DNA of 64,000 nucleotides from Bradyrhizobium iriomotense (GCF_030160715.1 NZ_BSOW01000008.1:124001-188000); one strand, 5' to 3'. Numbered from the stretch's first letter, positions 25,228 to 34,378 are shown. Numbers and translations: made by a program. The notes: generated by a model from the letters alone, not told the origin.

Positions 25228-26622
25228 CTAGTATCTGAGCGTCGTGGTCAGCCCGAACACGGCGGCATCGCCGATGCGCGAGAGGCCGGTCGGGTCGTTC
25301 GGATTCGGGATGCCGCCGGAGGGCCGCCACACATACTGAAAATATGGGGCCAGCAGCCAGCCCGGCTTGATGTGCGCCTCGTAGATCACTTCGAGCAGGG
25401 TCTCATTGCTGCGCACGGGACTCTGGATGCCGCTGAAAAACTGGGTGTCGACATCGAGGCTCCGGGCGGAGCCCGAAATCCGCATATAGGCCATCCCGAC
25501 GCCGAACCGGTCGAGCGGCCGGCCGGGGGTAAAGCCGACGAAGCCGACGCCACCGTCGAGATAAAGGTCGATCAGGTTGCGGTCCGGCGGGCTGTAGGCG
25601 ATGCGGCCGAACGCCGTGACGCCCGGCAGCGACGCCGAGACGGTCTTCTCGCTGACGCCCGCCGGCCGCCAGAGCGCCTGCTCCACGACGGCGTAGATTC
25701 CATAATTGCCGCGAAGCTTTGCCGGGATTCCGGTCCCGGTGGGGTCGGCGATCGAAAGGCCTTCGACAGTGAAGCGCTGGCTGTCGAAATCGCCGAAATG
25801 ATACCAGCCTCCGGGGGTAAAGTTGCCGGCGAGCGAGCTTCCGCCGATATCGAGGTGATAATCGAAATGGACCTGCCCGATGAGCCATGGCGGATCATTG
25901 ACGCGAAACGCCAGGCCGTGATTGTCGCGCGTCTGCGGATCGCCGTCGCCGGGCCGCGCCGGATTGCCGTTGAACACCGCACCAAAGACGGTGACGTTGT
26001 CCGAAACCGCGGCCTTGATCCGAATTCCGGGCACCGCGATCGGCGGCGCCGGGCCGCCGGCCGGCAGGTTGGTGGCCTTGATGGCCGGCCAGCCGAAGGT
26101 GCCGTTGATGAAGAGGTCGTCGGTCTCGCTGTCGAAGAATTCGACGTCCGCCGCCTGCTGGCCCGCCCTGATGTTCAACCTGCCATCGAACAGACTCTGC
26201 TCGAAATAGGCGTTGTAGAGCCGCGTGTCGGGCAGCGCCTCGATCTCGCTGATCGTAGCGAGATTCATGATGAAATTGCGCGTCAACCCGCGCCCGTAGA
26301 TCTCGTAGGCGTTGGCGTAGAAGCGCCCGCCGGTCCAACCGACAAGTTTCTCGAGATCGGCATCAACCGAGAAATCGAAGCGCCCGAGATGGATGGCGCC
26401 GCAAGAGACACCGCCCGAGACGTTGCCGATGTTGTCGAAAATATAGGTGGCGCCGAAATTCAGGCCCTTGTTGGCGAGCCCATCATGCCAGTCGTTGAAC
26501 CATTTCGGCGTCAGCCATTCGGCTGCACTTTCATCCTTGGCGCCCGCGAGCGCGCTCGTGGCAGCCAAGGCGCCTGCAAGACACGCCGCCACGATTGCGA
26601 CCGGACTTCGCAACAAGGGCAT
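25228..26622 (-). CDS. OprB-family carbohydrate-selective porin
   Basis: Outer-membrane beta-barrel of about 464 residues. A signal peptide is visible (PLLRSPVAIVAACLAGALAA, cleavage after TSALA). The barrel shows alternating aromatic strands and ends with the outer-membrane terminal pattern VFGLTTTLRY (aromatic last residue). ADVEFFDSETDDLFINGTFGWP and the closing PYFQYVWRPSGGIPNPNDP are typical of OprB porins, which pass glucose and other sugars. ATG 26622 starts the signal peptide; a GTG four codons upstream is possible. Confidence 0.85.
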   Translation of the reverse strand: MPLLRSPVAIVAACLAGALAATSALAGAKDESAAEWLTPKWFNDWHDGLANKGLNFGATYIFDNIGNVSGGVSCGAIHLGRFDFSVDADLEKLVGWTGGRFYANAYEIYGRGLTRNFIMNLATISEIEALPDTRLYNAYFEQSLFDGRLNIRAGQQAADVEFFDSETDDLFINGTFGWPAIKATNLPAGGPAPPIAVPGIRIKAAVSDNVTVFGAVFNGNPARPGDGDPQTRDNHGLAFRVNDPPWLIGQVHFDYHLDIGGSSLAGNFTPGGWYHFGDFDSQRFTVEGLSIADPTGTGIPAKLRGNYGIYAVVEQALWRPAGVSEKTVSASLPGVTAFGRIAYSPPDRNLIDLYLDGGVGFVGFTPGRPLDRFGVGMAYMRISGSARSLDVDTQFFSGIQSPVRSNETLLEVIYEAHIKPGWLLAPYFQYVWRPSGGIPNPNDPTGLSRIGDAAVFGLTTTLRY

Positions 26623-26658
26623 TACTTCGCACACATGGCTGATACCGGCTGGCGTGCG

Positions 26659-27675
26659 CTATTTGAGGATGCCCATGCGCCGCATGAAGAAATAGGCGAG
26701 CGCGACCGAGCAAGCCATCAATCCGACGGCGTAGAGGAAGCCGGTCTCGACGTCGGTGAGCGGCAGGCCCTTGGTGTTCATGCCGAATATGCCGGTGATG
26801 AACGTGGGCGGCAGGAGCAGCGTGGTTACGATCGACAGCGTGTGAAGGTGGCGGTTGCTCTCTTCCTCGGTCTTGAAGTGCAGTTCCTCCTCGAGCAGGC
26901 GGCTGCGCTCGCGTAGTTCGACGATGTCGTGGTCGAGCCCGTCGAGGCGTTGCGCGAGCTTGGCTGCGTGAAGCCGCAGCGCGGGCGGAATATTTTCGGG
27001 GCTCTTGAGGTCGAGGCGGTGAAACAGGATACGCAGGCCCGTGAGCTGCCGATGCAGCCTGACGCAGGTCCGACGCAGCCGGCTCAGGCTGCGGCGCATC
27101 TCGGGCTCGGTGGCGTCGGCGGCGATGCGCTCCTCGATGCCGTCGATGTCCTGGCCGATCTTGTCGGCCATGCGGTCCATGGTGTCGGCGACCTCGTCGA
27201 CGATCTTCTCCAGAAGGCCGGCGACGTTCGCGACGCGATAGCCGCCCTCCAGCACCCGCCGCGTCGCGTCCGCAGAGCACAACGCCTGGTGACGGCCGCT
27301 GACCAGCAGCCGCTCGGTCATCGCAAAGCGCAGGAACGCGGTGTCCTCGGTCGCGCTCTCGACGTCGCGCACGAGGTCCGAAAACACGCCATAGACGCAA
27401 TCGTCGATGACGTGGAGCTGCTGAAACGTATCCTTGGACAGGAGCAGATCGCGCGCAAGCGGCGGCAGGCCGGACTCGGCGATCCACGGCCGCGCCCGTG
27501 CATCGGTCAGGTTGAAGTGCAGCCAGAGGCGGCCGTCATGGGTGAACTCGATCGGCCTGTCGATTGGCAACGCTTCGGCGCTGCCGTCGCCGTGCAGGCG
27601 AAAAGCCCATACCAGTCCGGGAATTGCAGATGCGGCGTCCGAAATCGCGCTGACGATCTTTGCCGGCTCAGCCAT
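26659..27675 (-). CDS. ZntB/CorA-family divalent metal transporter
   Basis: 338-residue CorA-superfamily protein. A long cytosolic domain with helical middle (LLEKIVDEVADTMDRMADKIGQDIDGIEERI) precedes two C-terminal membrane segments with the diagnostic GMN in ITGIFGMNTKGLPL. The subgroup resembles ZntB (zinc flux) more than the magnesium channel CorA. ATG 27675 is chosen because the conserved sequence begins there; the frame is open a further 22 codons upstream without family features. Confidence 0.87.
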   Translation of the reverse strand: MAEPAKIVSAISDAASAIPGLVWAFRLHGDGSAEALPIDRPIEFTHDGRLWLHFNLTDARARPWIAESGLPPLARDLLLSKDTFQQLHVIDDCVYGVFSDLVRDVESATEDTAFLRFAMTERLLVSGRHQALCSADATRRVLEGGYRVANVAGLLEKIVDEVADTMDRMADKIGQDIDGIEERIAADATEPEMRRSLSRLRRTCVRLHRQLTGLRILFHRLDLKSPENIPPALRLHAAKLAQRLDGLDHDIVELRERSRLLEEELHFKTEEESNRHLHTLSIVTTLLLPPTFITGIFGMNTKGLPLTDVETGFLYAVGLMACSVALAYFFMRRMGILK

Positions 27676-27791
27676 GCCAACCCCCGCGGTCAAAGGATGT
27701 GATCTCTCCGGCGGGCCGATGCCGCCCGCCGGAACCCGCACGGGTACTCAAATACGCGTGTGTTACAGCTTGATGATGACGGGGCGCCGCC

Positions 27792-28574
27792 CTACTCCGC
27801 CGCCAGCCCTGTCGCGGCTGCCGCCGCGGCCTCCTTGACGTAATCATGAACGACGCGGCCGAACGGCAGCGTCAGATCGGCGATGTAATGATGCGCGCCG
27901 ACGACGCGGCGGACCGGGAAATCGGCAACCGGCGCATTGACATGCGGCACGAGGTGCAGCCGGCCAGGCCCCATCCAGGAACCCTTCGGCACGATGTCGA
28001 TGAGGTTGATCGCCACGAGCTGGCAGACCTCGAGATGGCCGTCGACGCCCGGGATCATCTTCAGATTGATCTGCGTCTTCGACAACGTCGCGCGGGTGAG
28101 ATCGCCGTTGCCGGCCATGCTCTCGTGCTTGTAGCCCATCGTTCCCATGGCGACGAGCTGGCCAGCATATTCCAGCGTGCCGGTCAGCGTATCCTTGACG
28201 ATTTCGAGCTTGGGATGGGCGTATTTCTTTGGAAAGCCCCAGATTTCGCGCCCTGCAGCGATCGGCGGATCGTCATCCAGATACATCTGCGAGACGAAGC
28301 TCACCTCCTCGCCGTGCAGACGCGCGGGGATCACGAGGCCGGATTCGGTGTAGCTGCCGAAGCCGGAGGAGTCCGGCATCCTGATCCATTCGTAATGCAC
28401 GATCGGCTGGTCGATCGGCTCCAGCGGCTCAGGCAGGCCGGCGCGGATCAGATCCGGATCGGTCTCGTAGGTGATGACGAGGAATTCGCGGTCGATGAAG
28501 CGGTACGGGCCGGCCGGATAGCTCGGTCCGGCAGCCGGCATGGATGGAAGTCGCAGCACGTCTTCCTTGCGCAT
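27792..28574 (-). CDS. Acetoacetate decarboxylase
   Basis: 260-residue ADC-family enzyme converting acetoacetate to acetone and CO2. The Schiff-base pair is present: REIWGFPKK with Lys116 as the nucleophile and Lys117 beside it, matching Lys115-Lys116 of the clostridial enzyme. PILVEYEW-like strand (IVHYEWIRMPDSSGFGSY) is also conserved. ATG 28574 gives the standard N-terminus; an upstream in-frame start would add 25 unrelated residues. Divergent from the patatin gene. Confidence 0.9.
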   Translation of the reverse strand: MRKEDVLRLPSMPAAGPSYPAGPYRFIDREFLVITYETDPDLIRAGLPEPLEPIDQPIVHYEWIRMPDSSGFGSYTESGLVIPARLHGEEVSFVSQMYLDDDPPIAAGREIWGFPKKYAHPKLEIVKDTLTGTLEYAGQLVAMGTMGYKHESMAGNGDLTRATLSKTQINLKMIPGVDGHLEVCQLVAINLIDIVPKGSWMGPGRLHLVPHVNAPVADFPVRRVVGAHHYIADLTLPFGRVVHDYVKEAAAAAATGLAAE

Positions 28575-28802
28575 CGCTGATCTCCTTGCGTGATTTTTCT
28601 GTGACGCCCATCCGGCACCAAGGCTATCACGATTGCTAGCGATCATCATTGACCGCGATGTGAAGGATTTCCGTCAGAGGGGCGACCTCTCGCCATTCCC
28701 GCCCCGGTTGACCTGCATGCACACCACGCATCGGCGCGAAAATTGTCATCACGACGTCATTGCGGGGCGCAATCGTCCGAACCAAGGCAGGGAGGCACCC
28801 CC

Positions 28803-29978
28803 ATGGACGCCCGGACGTCGCATCCGACACATCAGACGCATCAACCCCTTACGCGGGGCTGGCGGCCCGAGCGCTGCGACCGCGTCGCGCTGGTGCTACA
28901 AGGCGGCGGCGCGCTCGGCGCCTATCAGGCCGGCGTCTATCAGGCGCTGCACGAGGCCGGCATCGAGCCCGACTGGATCTGCGGCGTCTCGATCGGCGCG
29001 ATCAATTCGGCGATCATCGCCGGCAACAAGCCGGAGAAGCGGCTCGATCAACTCCGCATCTTCTGGGAGCGCATCACCAACCGCAAGATCTGGCACTACA
29101 CGCCTGATGGCGACGTCTTCCGCCAGTGGCGCAACCTCACCAGCGCGTGGATGACCTCGGCGCTGGGCCAGCCCGGATTCTTCACCCCGCACCAGGTCAA
29201 TCCCTGGCTCAGCCCCGTCGGCGCGAGGACCGCGACCAGCTACTACGACACCGGGCCCTTGCGCGACAGCCTGCGCGAGCTCGTCGACTTCGACCTGATC
29301 AACGAGAAGAAGATGCGCTTCGCGGTCGGCGCGGTGAACGTGCTGTCCGGCAATTTCATCTATTTCGACAATTCCCATGACGAGATCGCGCCCGAGCATG
29401 TCATGGCCTCCGGTGCTCTGCCGCCGGCCCTGCCCATGGTCCGGATCGGCACCGATCATTTCTGGGACGGCGGCATCGTCTCCAACACGCCGCTCCAGCA
29501 CCTGCTCGACCAGGAGGACGATCTCAATTCGCTTGTGTTTCAGGTCGACCTGTTCAGCGCCCGCGGCGTGCTGCCGCGCTCGATCCAGGACGTGATGGCC
29601 CGCCACAAGGACATCATGTATTCCTCGCGCACGCGCCACAACACCGACGTCTATCGCCGGACGCACAATCTGAAGGTCGTGCTCTACAAAGCCCTGGCGA
29701 AGCTTCCCGACGAGCAGTTGTCCGACGAGGAGCGCCAGCTCAAGGCGAGCCTGCGCAACATGCCCGAGATCGCGATCCTGCATTTGATCTATCAGCAGAA
29801 AGCCTACGAGGGCGATGCCAAGGACCACGAGTTCTCGGGCACTTCGATGCGCGAGCACTGGACGAGCGGCTACGAGGACACCAAACGCACGCTGAAGCGT
29901 CGCGACTGGATCAAGATGCCCGAGGAAGGCATGGGCCTCGTCGTGCACGACGTACACCGGGAGACGGAGAGCGCGTAG
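28803..29978 (+). CDS. Patatin-like phospholipase
   Basis: 391-residue acyl hydrolase. Oxyanion loop LQGGGALGAYQAG (residues 32-44), nucleophile Ser63 in CGVSIG, and catalytic Asp in WDGGIVS near residue 222 complete the Ser-Asp dyad. A C-terminal domain (about 280-391; DUF3734-like, with SLRNMPEIAILHLIYQQKAYEG) is typical of proteobacterial patatins found near ketone-body and polyhydroxybutyrate genes. No signal peptide is seen. ATG 28803 follows CAGGGAGGCACCCC; a longer frame from 28743 lacks conserved residues. Confidence 0.9.
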   Translation: MDARTSHPTHQTHQPLTRGWRPERCDRVALVLQGGGALGAYQAGVYQALHEAGIEPDWICGVSIGAINSAIIAGNKPEKRLDQLRIFWERITNRKIWHYTPDGDVFRQWRNLTSAWMTSALGQPGFFTPHQVNPWLSPVGARTATSYYDTGPLRDSLRELVDFDLINEKKMRFAVGAVNVLSGNFIYFDNSHDEIAPEHVMASGALPPALPMVRIGTDHFWDGGIVSNTPLQHLLDQEDDLNSLVFQVDLFSARGVLPRSIQDVMARHKDIMYSSRTRHNTDVYRRTHNLKVVLYKALAKLPDEQLSDEERQLKASLRNMPEIAILHLIYQQKAYEGDAKDHEFSGTSMREHWTSGYEDTKRTLKRRDWIKMPEEGMGLVVHDVHRETESA

Positions 29979-30230
29979 GCGGCACGGCTTGCGGCACGCG
30001 CGAGCCGAAAGGAACCAGGGCCCCGTGAGCGGCCATCAGTGAAAACATCAAAAAGACTGTTGGTTGGTCCATGTAGACTTCGCGTTAGGTCAGCTCAGGG
30101 GCCAGAAGCCGGCATCCAGCCAAGGTTCAGCCATCGTTCATCGATGCACTGCGAGACGAAGCCCTAGCGCATTTCCTTCAGCGGGTGCATGCTCCTCTCA
30201 AGCTAGGTTCTGCGTGCAGAGGACTTGGTC

Positions 30231-30344
30231 ATGCGTCACCCATCCAGATTGTTACTCGACAAGGCAGTTGCGTACAGAGCGGGCGCGATCGGCCTCGGGC
30301 TGCTTCCCATCGCCATGGCATTCGCCGCGGTCCTCATCCCCTGA
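30231..30344 (+). CDS. Possible 37-residue membrane peptide
   Basis: ATG 30231 to TGA 30344. AGAGGA lies about seven bases upstream. The basic start MRHPSRLLLDKAVAYR is followed by a single hydrophobic stretch GAIGLGLLPIAMAFAAVLIP that ends the peptide, the shape of a small inner-membrane protein. No homologue is recognised and the surrounding DNA looks degenerate, so it may be chance or the end of a decayed gene. Confidence 0.3.
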   Translation: MRHPSRLLLDKAVAYRAGAIGLGLLPIAMAFAAVLIP

Positions 30345-30388
30345 TCGGTGGCGCCCAGCCTACTGCGCTGGGAATTTGACGGCCCAGT

Positions 30389-30580
30389 CTGAAAACCGCC
30401 GGAGCAACGCAACTCGAGCCCGGCGGCGCATTTGTCTCGACTGGCGGCTTGGAACCAACGCGGCCGCCTGCCAGGGGCACGCCTCCGCCTAAAGAGCTGA
30501 TCGTCGTGCTCACGAACGTGAAGGCCATGAAGGCAGAACTCCTTCAGAGCCAACTGACATCGCGTGGCCTGCACGGGTGA
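30389..30580 (+). pseudogene. Possible gene remnant lacking a normal start
   Basis: A protein-like open frame of about 63 residues (CTG first; begins LKTAGATQLEPGGAF and contains ELIVVLTNVKAMKAELLQSQ) ends at TGA 30580. It opens just after an in-frame TGA and has no ATG; the only internal ATG would leave 17 residues. Could be the C-terminal relic of a longer gene or a chance frame. No family recognised. Confidence 0.25.
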
Positions 30581-30614
30581 TTGGCCAGCTGTAAAACCAA
30601 CAGCAAGGTGGACT

Positions 30615-31877
30615 ATGTTAAAGCACTGGCTCATTGACCTGATTGGTCACGTTTCCGGCCTCAGCGAGACACAGCTGAGGCAAATCGAGAAATCGCTGCC
30701 GGCGAGCAAGGCGCTGATCGATCTTCTCAATAGGGCACAGCCGATCATCGAACAGGCGCACAAGCTATACGCAGAAGCTGAGCCGCTGATCGATGAAGCA
30801 ATGAAAGAGTGGCAAACGGTCGGCCCTGCGGCGCAAATTTTGATCGATGTCATCGGGCATCACGTCAACAAGGGTAGTTCGCCGGCAGAGGCCGCTGAGG
30901 CAGTCCGCACTGCGCTTAACGGCTCAATCAAGAGCGTCGCCCAGGATCATTGGATCGATCAGCGAATGAGCTGCGTAACCGTGTTTGGAGGAACCGGCTT
31001 TGTTGGCCGTCGCATCGTGCGCTATTTGTGCGAGTCCGGCATCACGGTGCGCATCGCCTCGCGGCATCCTCGGGGGATTGAGGGCGACGCCGTCAAACAG
31101 ATCGCCGCCGACGCACACGACGAGCGCTCCGTAGAGGCCGCCGTTGCGGGCGCCGATGGTGTGGTCAACGCCATTAGCCTGTATGTCGAGCACGGAAGCG
31201 AAACATTTCACTCGGCGCATGTCGAAGCCGCCGCCAGGATCGCGAGCGTCGCGCGGCGGGTCGGGGCCACACGGCTAGTTCACCTATCGGGAATCGGCGC
31301 CGACGCGGCCTCGCCTTCGCCCTATATTCGCAGTCGCGGCGAAGGCGAGGCCGCCGTGCAGGCCGCATTCCCTGGCGCGGTCATCATACGCCCAGCTGTG
31401 ATGTTTGCGTCGGACGACGGCTTTCTCACGACAATTCTCAGGCTGGTTCGGGCTCTGCCGGCTTATCCGATATTCGGCGACGGCAGAACGAGGCTCCAGC
31501 CGGTGTACGCGGATGATGTTGCGGCAGCGATCACACAAGTTCTGCGGCAGAGTAAAAAGCCGTATCCTGTCTACGAACTGGCCGGCCCACGCGTCTATTC
31601 ATACGAGGAGTTGTTGCGGACCATTGCCCGTACCGCAGGCCTGCGGACGGTGCCGATGCGAATTCCGTTCGCCTTGTGGGATGCATTGGCCAGTGTCGCT
31701 GAAGTCCTGCCGCACCCGCCCCTCACCCGCAATCAGGTCGAGCTTATGCGGATCGACACCACAGCCTCGGACAACTTGCCGGGGTTTCGAGTGCTCGGCA
31801 TTTCGCCGCGATCGCTCGAACAAGAACTCGAAGCGATGCTCGAGCAAAGCAAAAAAGTAGTTCGACGCGAAAGCTGA
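30615..31877 (+). CDS. Fusion: N-terminal helical domain plus NDUFA9/NmrA-like NAD(P)-binding domain
   Basis: 420 residues from ATG 30615 (AAGGTG upstream). Residues 1-115 are mostly helical (LSETQLRQIEKSLPASKALIDLLNRAQPIIEQ as two blocks) with no family I recognise. From residue 118 a Rossmann domain starts VTVFGGTGFVGRRIVRYL and continues with VVNAISLYVEHG, LVHLSGIGADAASPSPYIRSRGEGE and QPVYADDVAAAI: an extended-SDR subgroup related to complex I subunit NDUFA9, here active-site-poor (no clear YxxxK). An internal ATG at 30966 would give the domain alone. Codon use looks less GC-rich than neighbours. Role unknown. Confidence 0.75.
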   Translation: MLKHWLIDLIGHVSGLSETQLRQIEKSLPASKALIDLLNRAQPIIEQAHKLYAEAEPLIDEAMKEWQTVGPAAQILIDVIGHHVNKGSSPAEAAEAVRTALNGSIKSVAQDHWIDQRMSCVTVFGGTGFVGRRIVRYLCESGITVRIASRHPRGIEGDAVKQIAADAHDERSVEAAVAGADGVVNAISLYVEHGSETFHSAHVEAAARIASVARRVGATRLVHLSGIGADAASPSPYIRSRGEGEAAVQAAFPGAVIIRPAVMFASDDGFLTTILRLVRALPAYPIFGDGRTRLQPVYADDVAAAITQVLRQSKKPYPVYELAGPRVYSYEELLRTIARTAGLRTVPMRIPFALWDALASVAEVLPHPPLTRNQVELMRIDTTASDNLPGFRVLGISPRSLEQELEAMLEQSKKVVRRES

Positions 31878-31914
31878 CGGCCTTCTTCGCGTCGCGGTTC
31901 GCAATGATATCTAG

Positions 31915-33474
31915 CTACGGCCTGATCGTCATGTTCCCCGGCGGGCCCGGCGTGCGCAGCGGCTCCGCAAGCCTTGCGAACTCGCATAGCAGGGATCGCG
32001 TCTTGCGGGGATCGATGATCTCCTCGACCCAGAACTTTTCGGCCGAGCGGAACGGCGAGCGCAGCTTGTTGAGGCGCTCCTCGATCTCCTTCAGCTTGGC
32101 GTGCGGGTCTTCCGCCGCGTCGATGTCGGCGCGATAGGCGGCCTCGATGCCGCCTTCGAGCGGCAGCGAGCCCCAATAGGCCGAGGGCCAGGCGTAGCGG
32201 ATCGAGAAGCGATCGGCCGGCTGATGCACGACGCCGGCAACGCCAAACGCGTTGCGCAGGATCACCGTGCACCAGGGCACCGTGGTCTGGTTGACCGCGG
32301 CCATGGCGCGCACGCCGTGGCGGATCGTCGCCGCCTTCTCGGCGTCCAGCCCGATCATGAAGCCCGGGCAATCCATGAGGTAGACGATCGGCAGATGGAA
32401 GGTTTCCGCGAAGTCTACCCAGCGCACCACCTTCTGGCAGGCATCCGCGGTCCACGAGCCGCCATAGTGGAAGGGATCGCTGGCGAGCAGCATCACTGCC
32501 CTGCCCTCGAGCCGCGCGAGGCCAACGATGACCGGCTTGCCGAAATTGCTGGCGACCTCGAAGAACGAACCCTTGTCGACGACGGACTCGATGATCGGGC
32601 GCATCTTGTAGACCTGCCGGCGGCTCCGCGGCACGGCCTTCGTCAAACCTTCGTCGATGCGTTCCGGATCGTCATGGCAAGGCAGCGTCGGCGGCAGCTC
32701 GTAGACCGACGACGGCAGATAGGACAGGAAGCGCCGCGCGCAGGCGAATGCCTCCGCCTCGGTCTCGACGGCATGATCGACCGCGCCGGCACGGGTCTGG
32801 ATATCGGCGCCGCCGAGATCCTGCTTGGACAAATCCTGCCCGAGCCGCTTCACCACCGGCGGTCCCGCGACGAACATCGCGGAATTTTTGGTCATGATGG
32901 AGTAGTGGCTGGTAGCCAGCCGCGCGGCGCCGAGGCCCGCGACCGAACCGAGCCCGAGCGCCACGACGGGCACGCGCGCCAGGTTCTCCGTCGTGAAGCG
33001 GTACCAGCGCGTGCCACCGATGCCGCCCGGCAAGTTCGCCGCGCCCTTGGTCTCGATCGTCTTCACCGAGCCACCGCCGCCGGAGCCTTCGATGATGCGG
33101 ATGATGGGCAGACGGAAATCGTGCGCCATCTCCTCCGCCATCAGCGGCTTGGCGGAGATCGACGCATCGGCCGAGCCGCCGCGCACGGTGAAATCGTCGC
33201 CGACCACCACCACCGTGCGGCCATCCACCCTGGCGCGGCCGAACACGCAGTTCGCTGGCGTCACATGCTTGAGCTCGCCATGCGCATCGTATTCACCGAT
33301 GCCGGAAACGGCACCGATCTCGTGGAAGCTGCCCTTGTCGATCAGCCCGTCGATACGCTCCCGAACAGTCAGCCGCCCCTGGTCGTGCTGTCGCTTGACC
33401 TTGTCAACGCCGCCCATCTCCCGCGCGAAGGCTTCGCGCCGGGCGAGCTCGTCGAGTTCCGACTTCCAGTTCAT
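31915..33474 (-). CDS. Biotin-dependent acyl-CoA carboxylase, carboxyltransferase (beta) subunit
   Basis: 519-residue carboxyltransferase of the PccB/MccB/AccD type. The N-terminal half has the acyl-CoA-binding GSGGGGSVKT and GPPVVKRL; the C-terminal half YLMDCPGFMIGLDAEK and GGSWTADACQKV. It transfers CO2 from carboxybiotin to an acyl-CoA; the acyl group is not determined. A biotinyl carrier gene lies divergently at 34476, but no biotin carboxylase gene is in the window. The start overlaps the end of the IclR gene by 71 bases; GGGGGGAC precedes ATG 33474. Confidence 0.9.
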   Translation of the reverse strand: MNWKSELDELARREAFAREMGGVDKVKRQHDQGRLTVRERIDGLIDKGSFHEIGAVSGIGEYDAHGELKHVTPANCVFGRARVDGRTVVVVGDDFTVRGGSADASISAKPLMAEEMAHDFRLPIIRIIEGSGGGGSVKTIETKGAANLPGGIGGTRWYRFTTENLARVPVVALGLGSVAGLGAARLATSHYSIMTKNSAMFVAGPPVVKRLGQDLSKQDLGGADIQTRAGAVDHAVETEAEAFACARRFLSYLPSSVYELPPTLPCHDDPERIDEGLTKAVPRSRRQVYKMRPIIESVVDKGSFFEVASNFGKPVIVGLARLEGRAVMLLASDPFHYGGSWTADACQKVVRWVDFAETFHLPIVYLMDCPGFMIGLDAEKAATIRHGVRAMAAVNQTTVPWCTVILRNAFGVAGVVHQPADRFSIRYAWPSAYWGSLPLEGGIEAAYRADIDAAEDPHAKLKEIEERLNKLRSPFRSAEKFWVEEIIDPRKTRSLLCEFARLAEPLRTPGPPGNMTIRP

Positions 33475-34378
33475 TCAGTCCCCCCGGCGCGATAGGCTTG
33501 TTATTGTTTCGCACGGCCATCGCGATCGGCTTTCGCTCGAGACGGTTGTTGAGGAAGTCGCCCTCGGCGCCTTCGAGCAGGTCGCCGACCGCCTTGCCGA
33601 GCTTGACCATCAGCGGCGCGACCTCGCTGTGCAGCCGCTCCTCGTCATACATCGCTGCCAGGAGGCCGATCGTGACCACCACGACGGTCTGATATTGCGG
33701 CGACCACATCGGCACCGCGACGCCGTTGATATGCGGGCTCCACAGACCGCAGGCCACGACATAGCCATGCTCGCGCAGAAACTGGCGATTGGCCTCGATG
33801 CGCGGCTTCAGCAGCCGGGCCGCCTCCGGCGCCTCCCGCTCCATCTCCGCAACCAGGGCATCGCCGATCTCCGGCTGTAGCGCCGCCGTATAGGCAGCAC
33901 CCGCGGCGGTGGACGCCATCGCGATCTTGCTGCCGATTCCTTCATGCAAGCCGAGCGCGCTCGCCGAGCGGGCAAACTCGAGATAGACGAGATTGAACCG
34001 ATCGGGAATGACGAAGCCCACCGTGCCCGGCAATTGCTCGGCGATGTCCTCGAGCCGCAGGCGGATGAGGTTGCGCAGCTGCGCGCCCTTCATCATCGAG
34101 GCGCTCATGGCGACCGCGCTCGGCCCGATCCGGTATTTTTGATCGCGCGGCAGATAAACCAGCTGACCCATGCGCGTCAGAGTGTGCGTGAGTCGCGACA
34201 CCGTCGAGCGCGGCAGGCCGCAGCGGTTGGAGATTTCGAGATTTCCGAGTCGCGCCTCGTGGCCCTCGAAGCATCGCAACACATCGAATGCGCGCGATAC
34301 CACCTGGATGACATCACTTTCGCCGGCTTCGCCAGCGAGCACGCCTTGCCTACTCAACCGCTCCGAACGTCGTCCCAT
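33404..34378 (-). CDS. IclR-family transcriptional regulator
   Basis: 324 residues: N-terminal winged HTH (VVSRAFDVLRCFEGHEARLGNLEISNRCGLPRSTVSRLTHTLTRMG) and C-terminal effector domain. The core family ends around LLEGAEGDFL, so about 40 further residues form an extension that runs 71 bases into the carboxyltransferase gene in another frame. That gene lies immediately downstream and is presumably co-transcribed and regulated. ATG 34378 gives GRRSERLSRQG ahead of the HTH; an upstream start at 34432 would cover the operator. Confidence 0.88.
   Translation of the reverse strand: MGRRSERLSRQGVLAGEAGESDVIQVVSRAFDVLRCFEGHEARLGNLEISNRCGLPRSTVSRLTHTLTRMGQLVYLPRDQKYRIGPSAVAMSASMMKGAQLRNLIRLRLEDIAEQLPGTVGFVIPDRFNLVYLEFARSASALGLHEGIGSKIAMASTAAGAAYTAALQPEIGDALVAEMEREAPEAARLLKPRIEANRQFLREHGYVVACGLWSPHINGVAVPMWSPQYQTVVVVTIGLLAAMYDEERLHSEVAPLMVKLGKAVGDLLEGAEGDFLNNRLERKPIAMAVRNNNKPIAPGGLNELEVGTRRARPARSLRAGDGRR

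Larger units (their letters stand above)
29979..30614. other. 636-base gap with reduced GC and possible gene remnants
   Basis: No convincing full gene. Compared with flanks the sequence is less biased in codon-position composition and contains stops in all frames. Two items merit separate entries: a 37-codon frame at 30231 with a ribosome-binding site, and an open frame ending at 30580 without a normal start. There is no T-run terminator after the patatin gene. Confidence 0.5.

Noticed and set aside
30064..30492. 142-codon plus-strand frame in the low-GC gap
   Set aside because: Ser/Arg/Cys-rich, unconserved-looking product without ribosome-binding site; overlaps better candidates in other frames.
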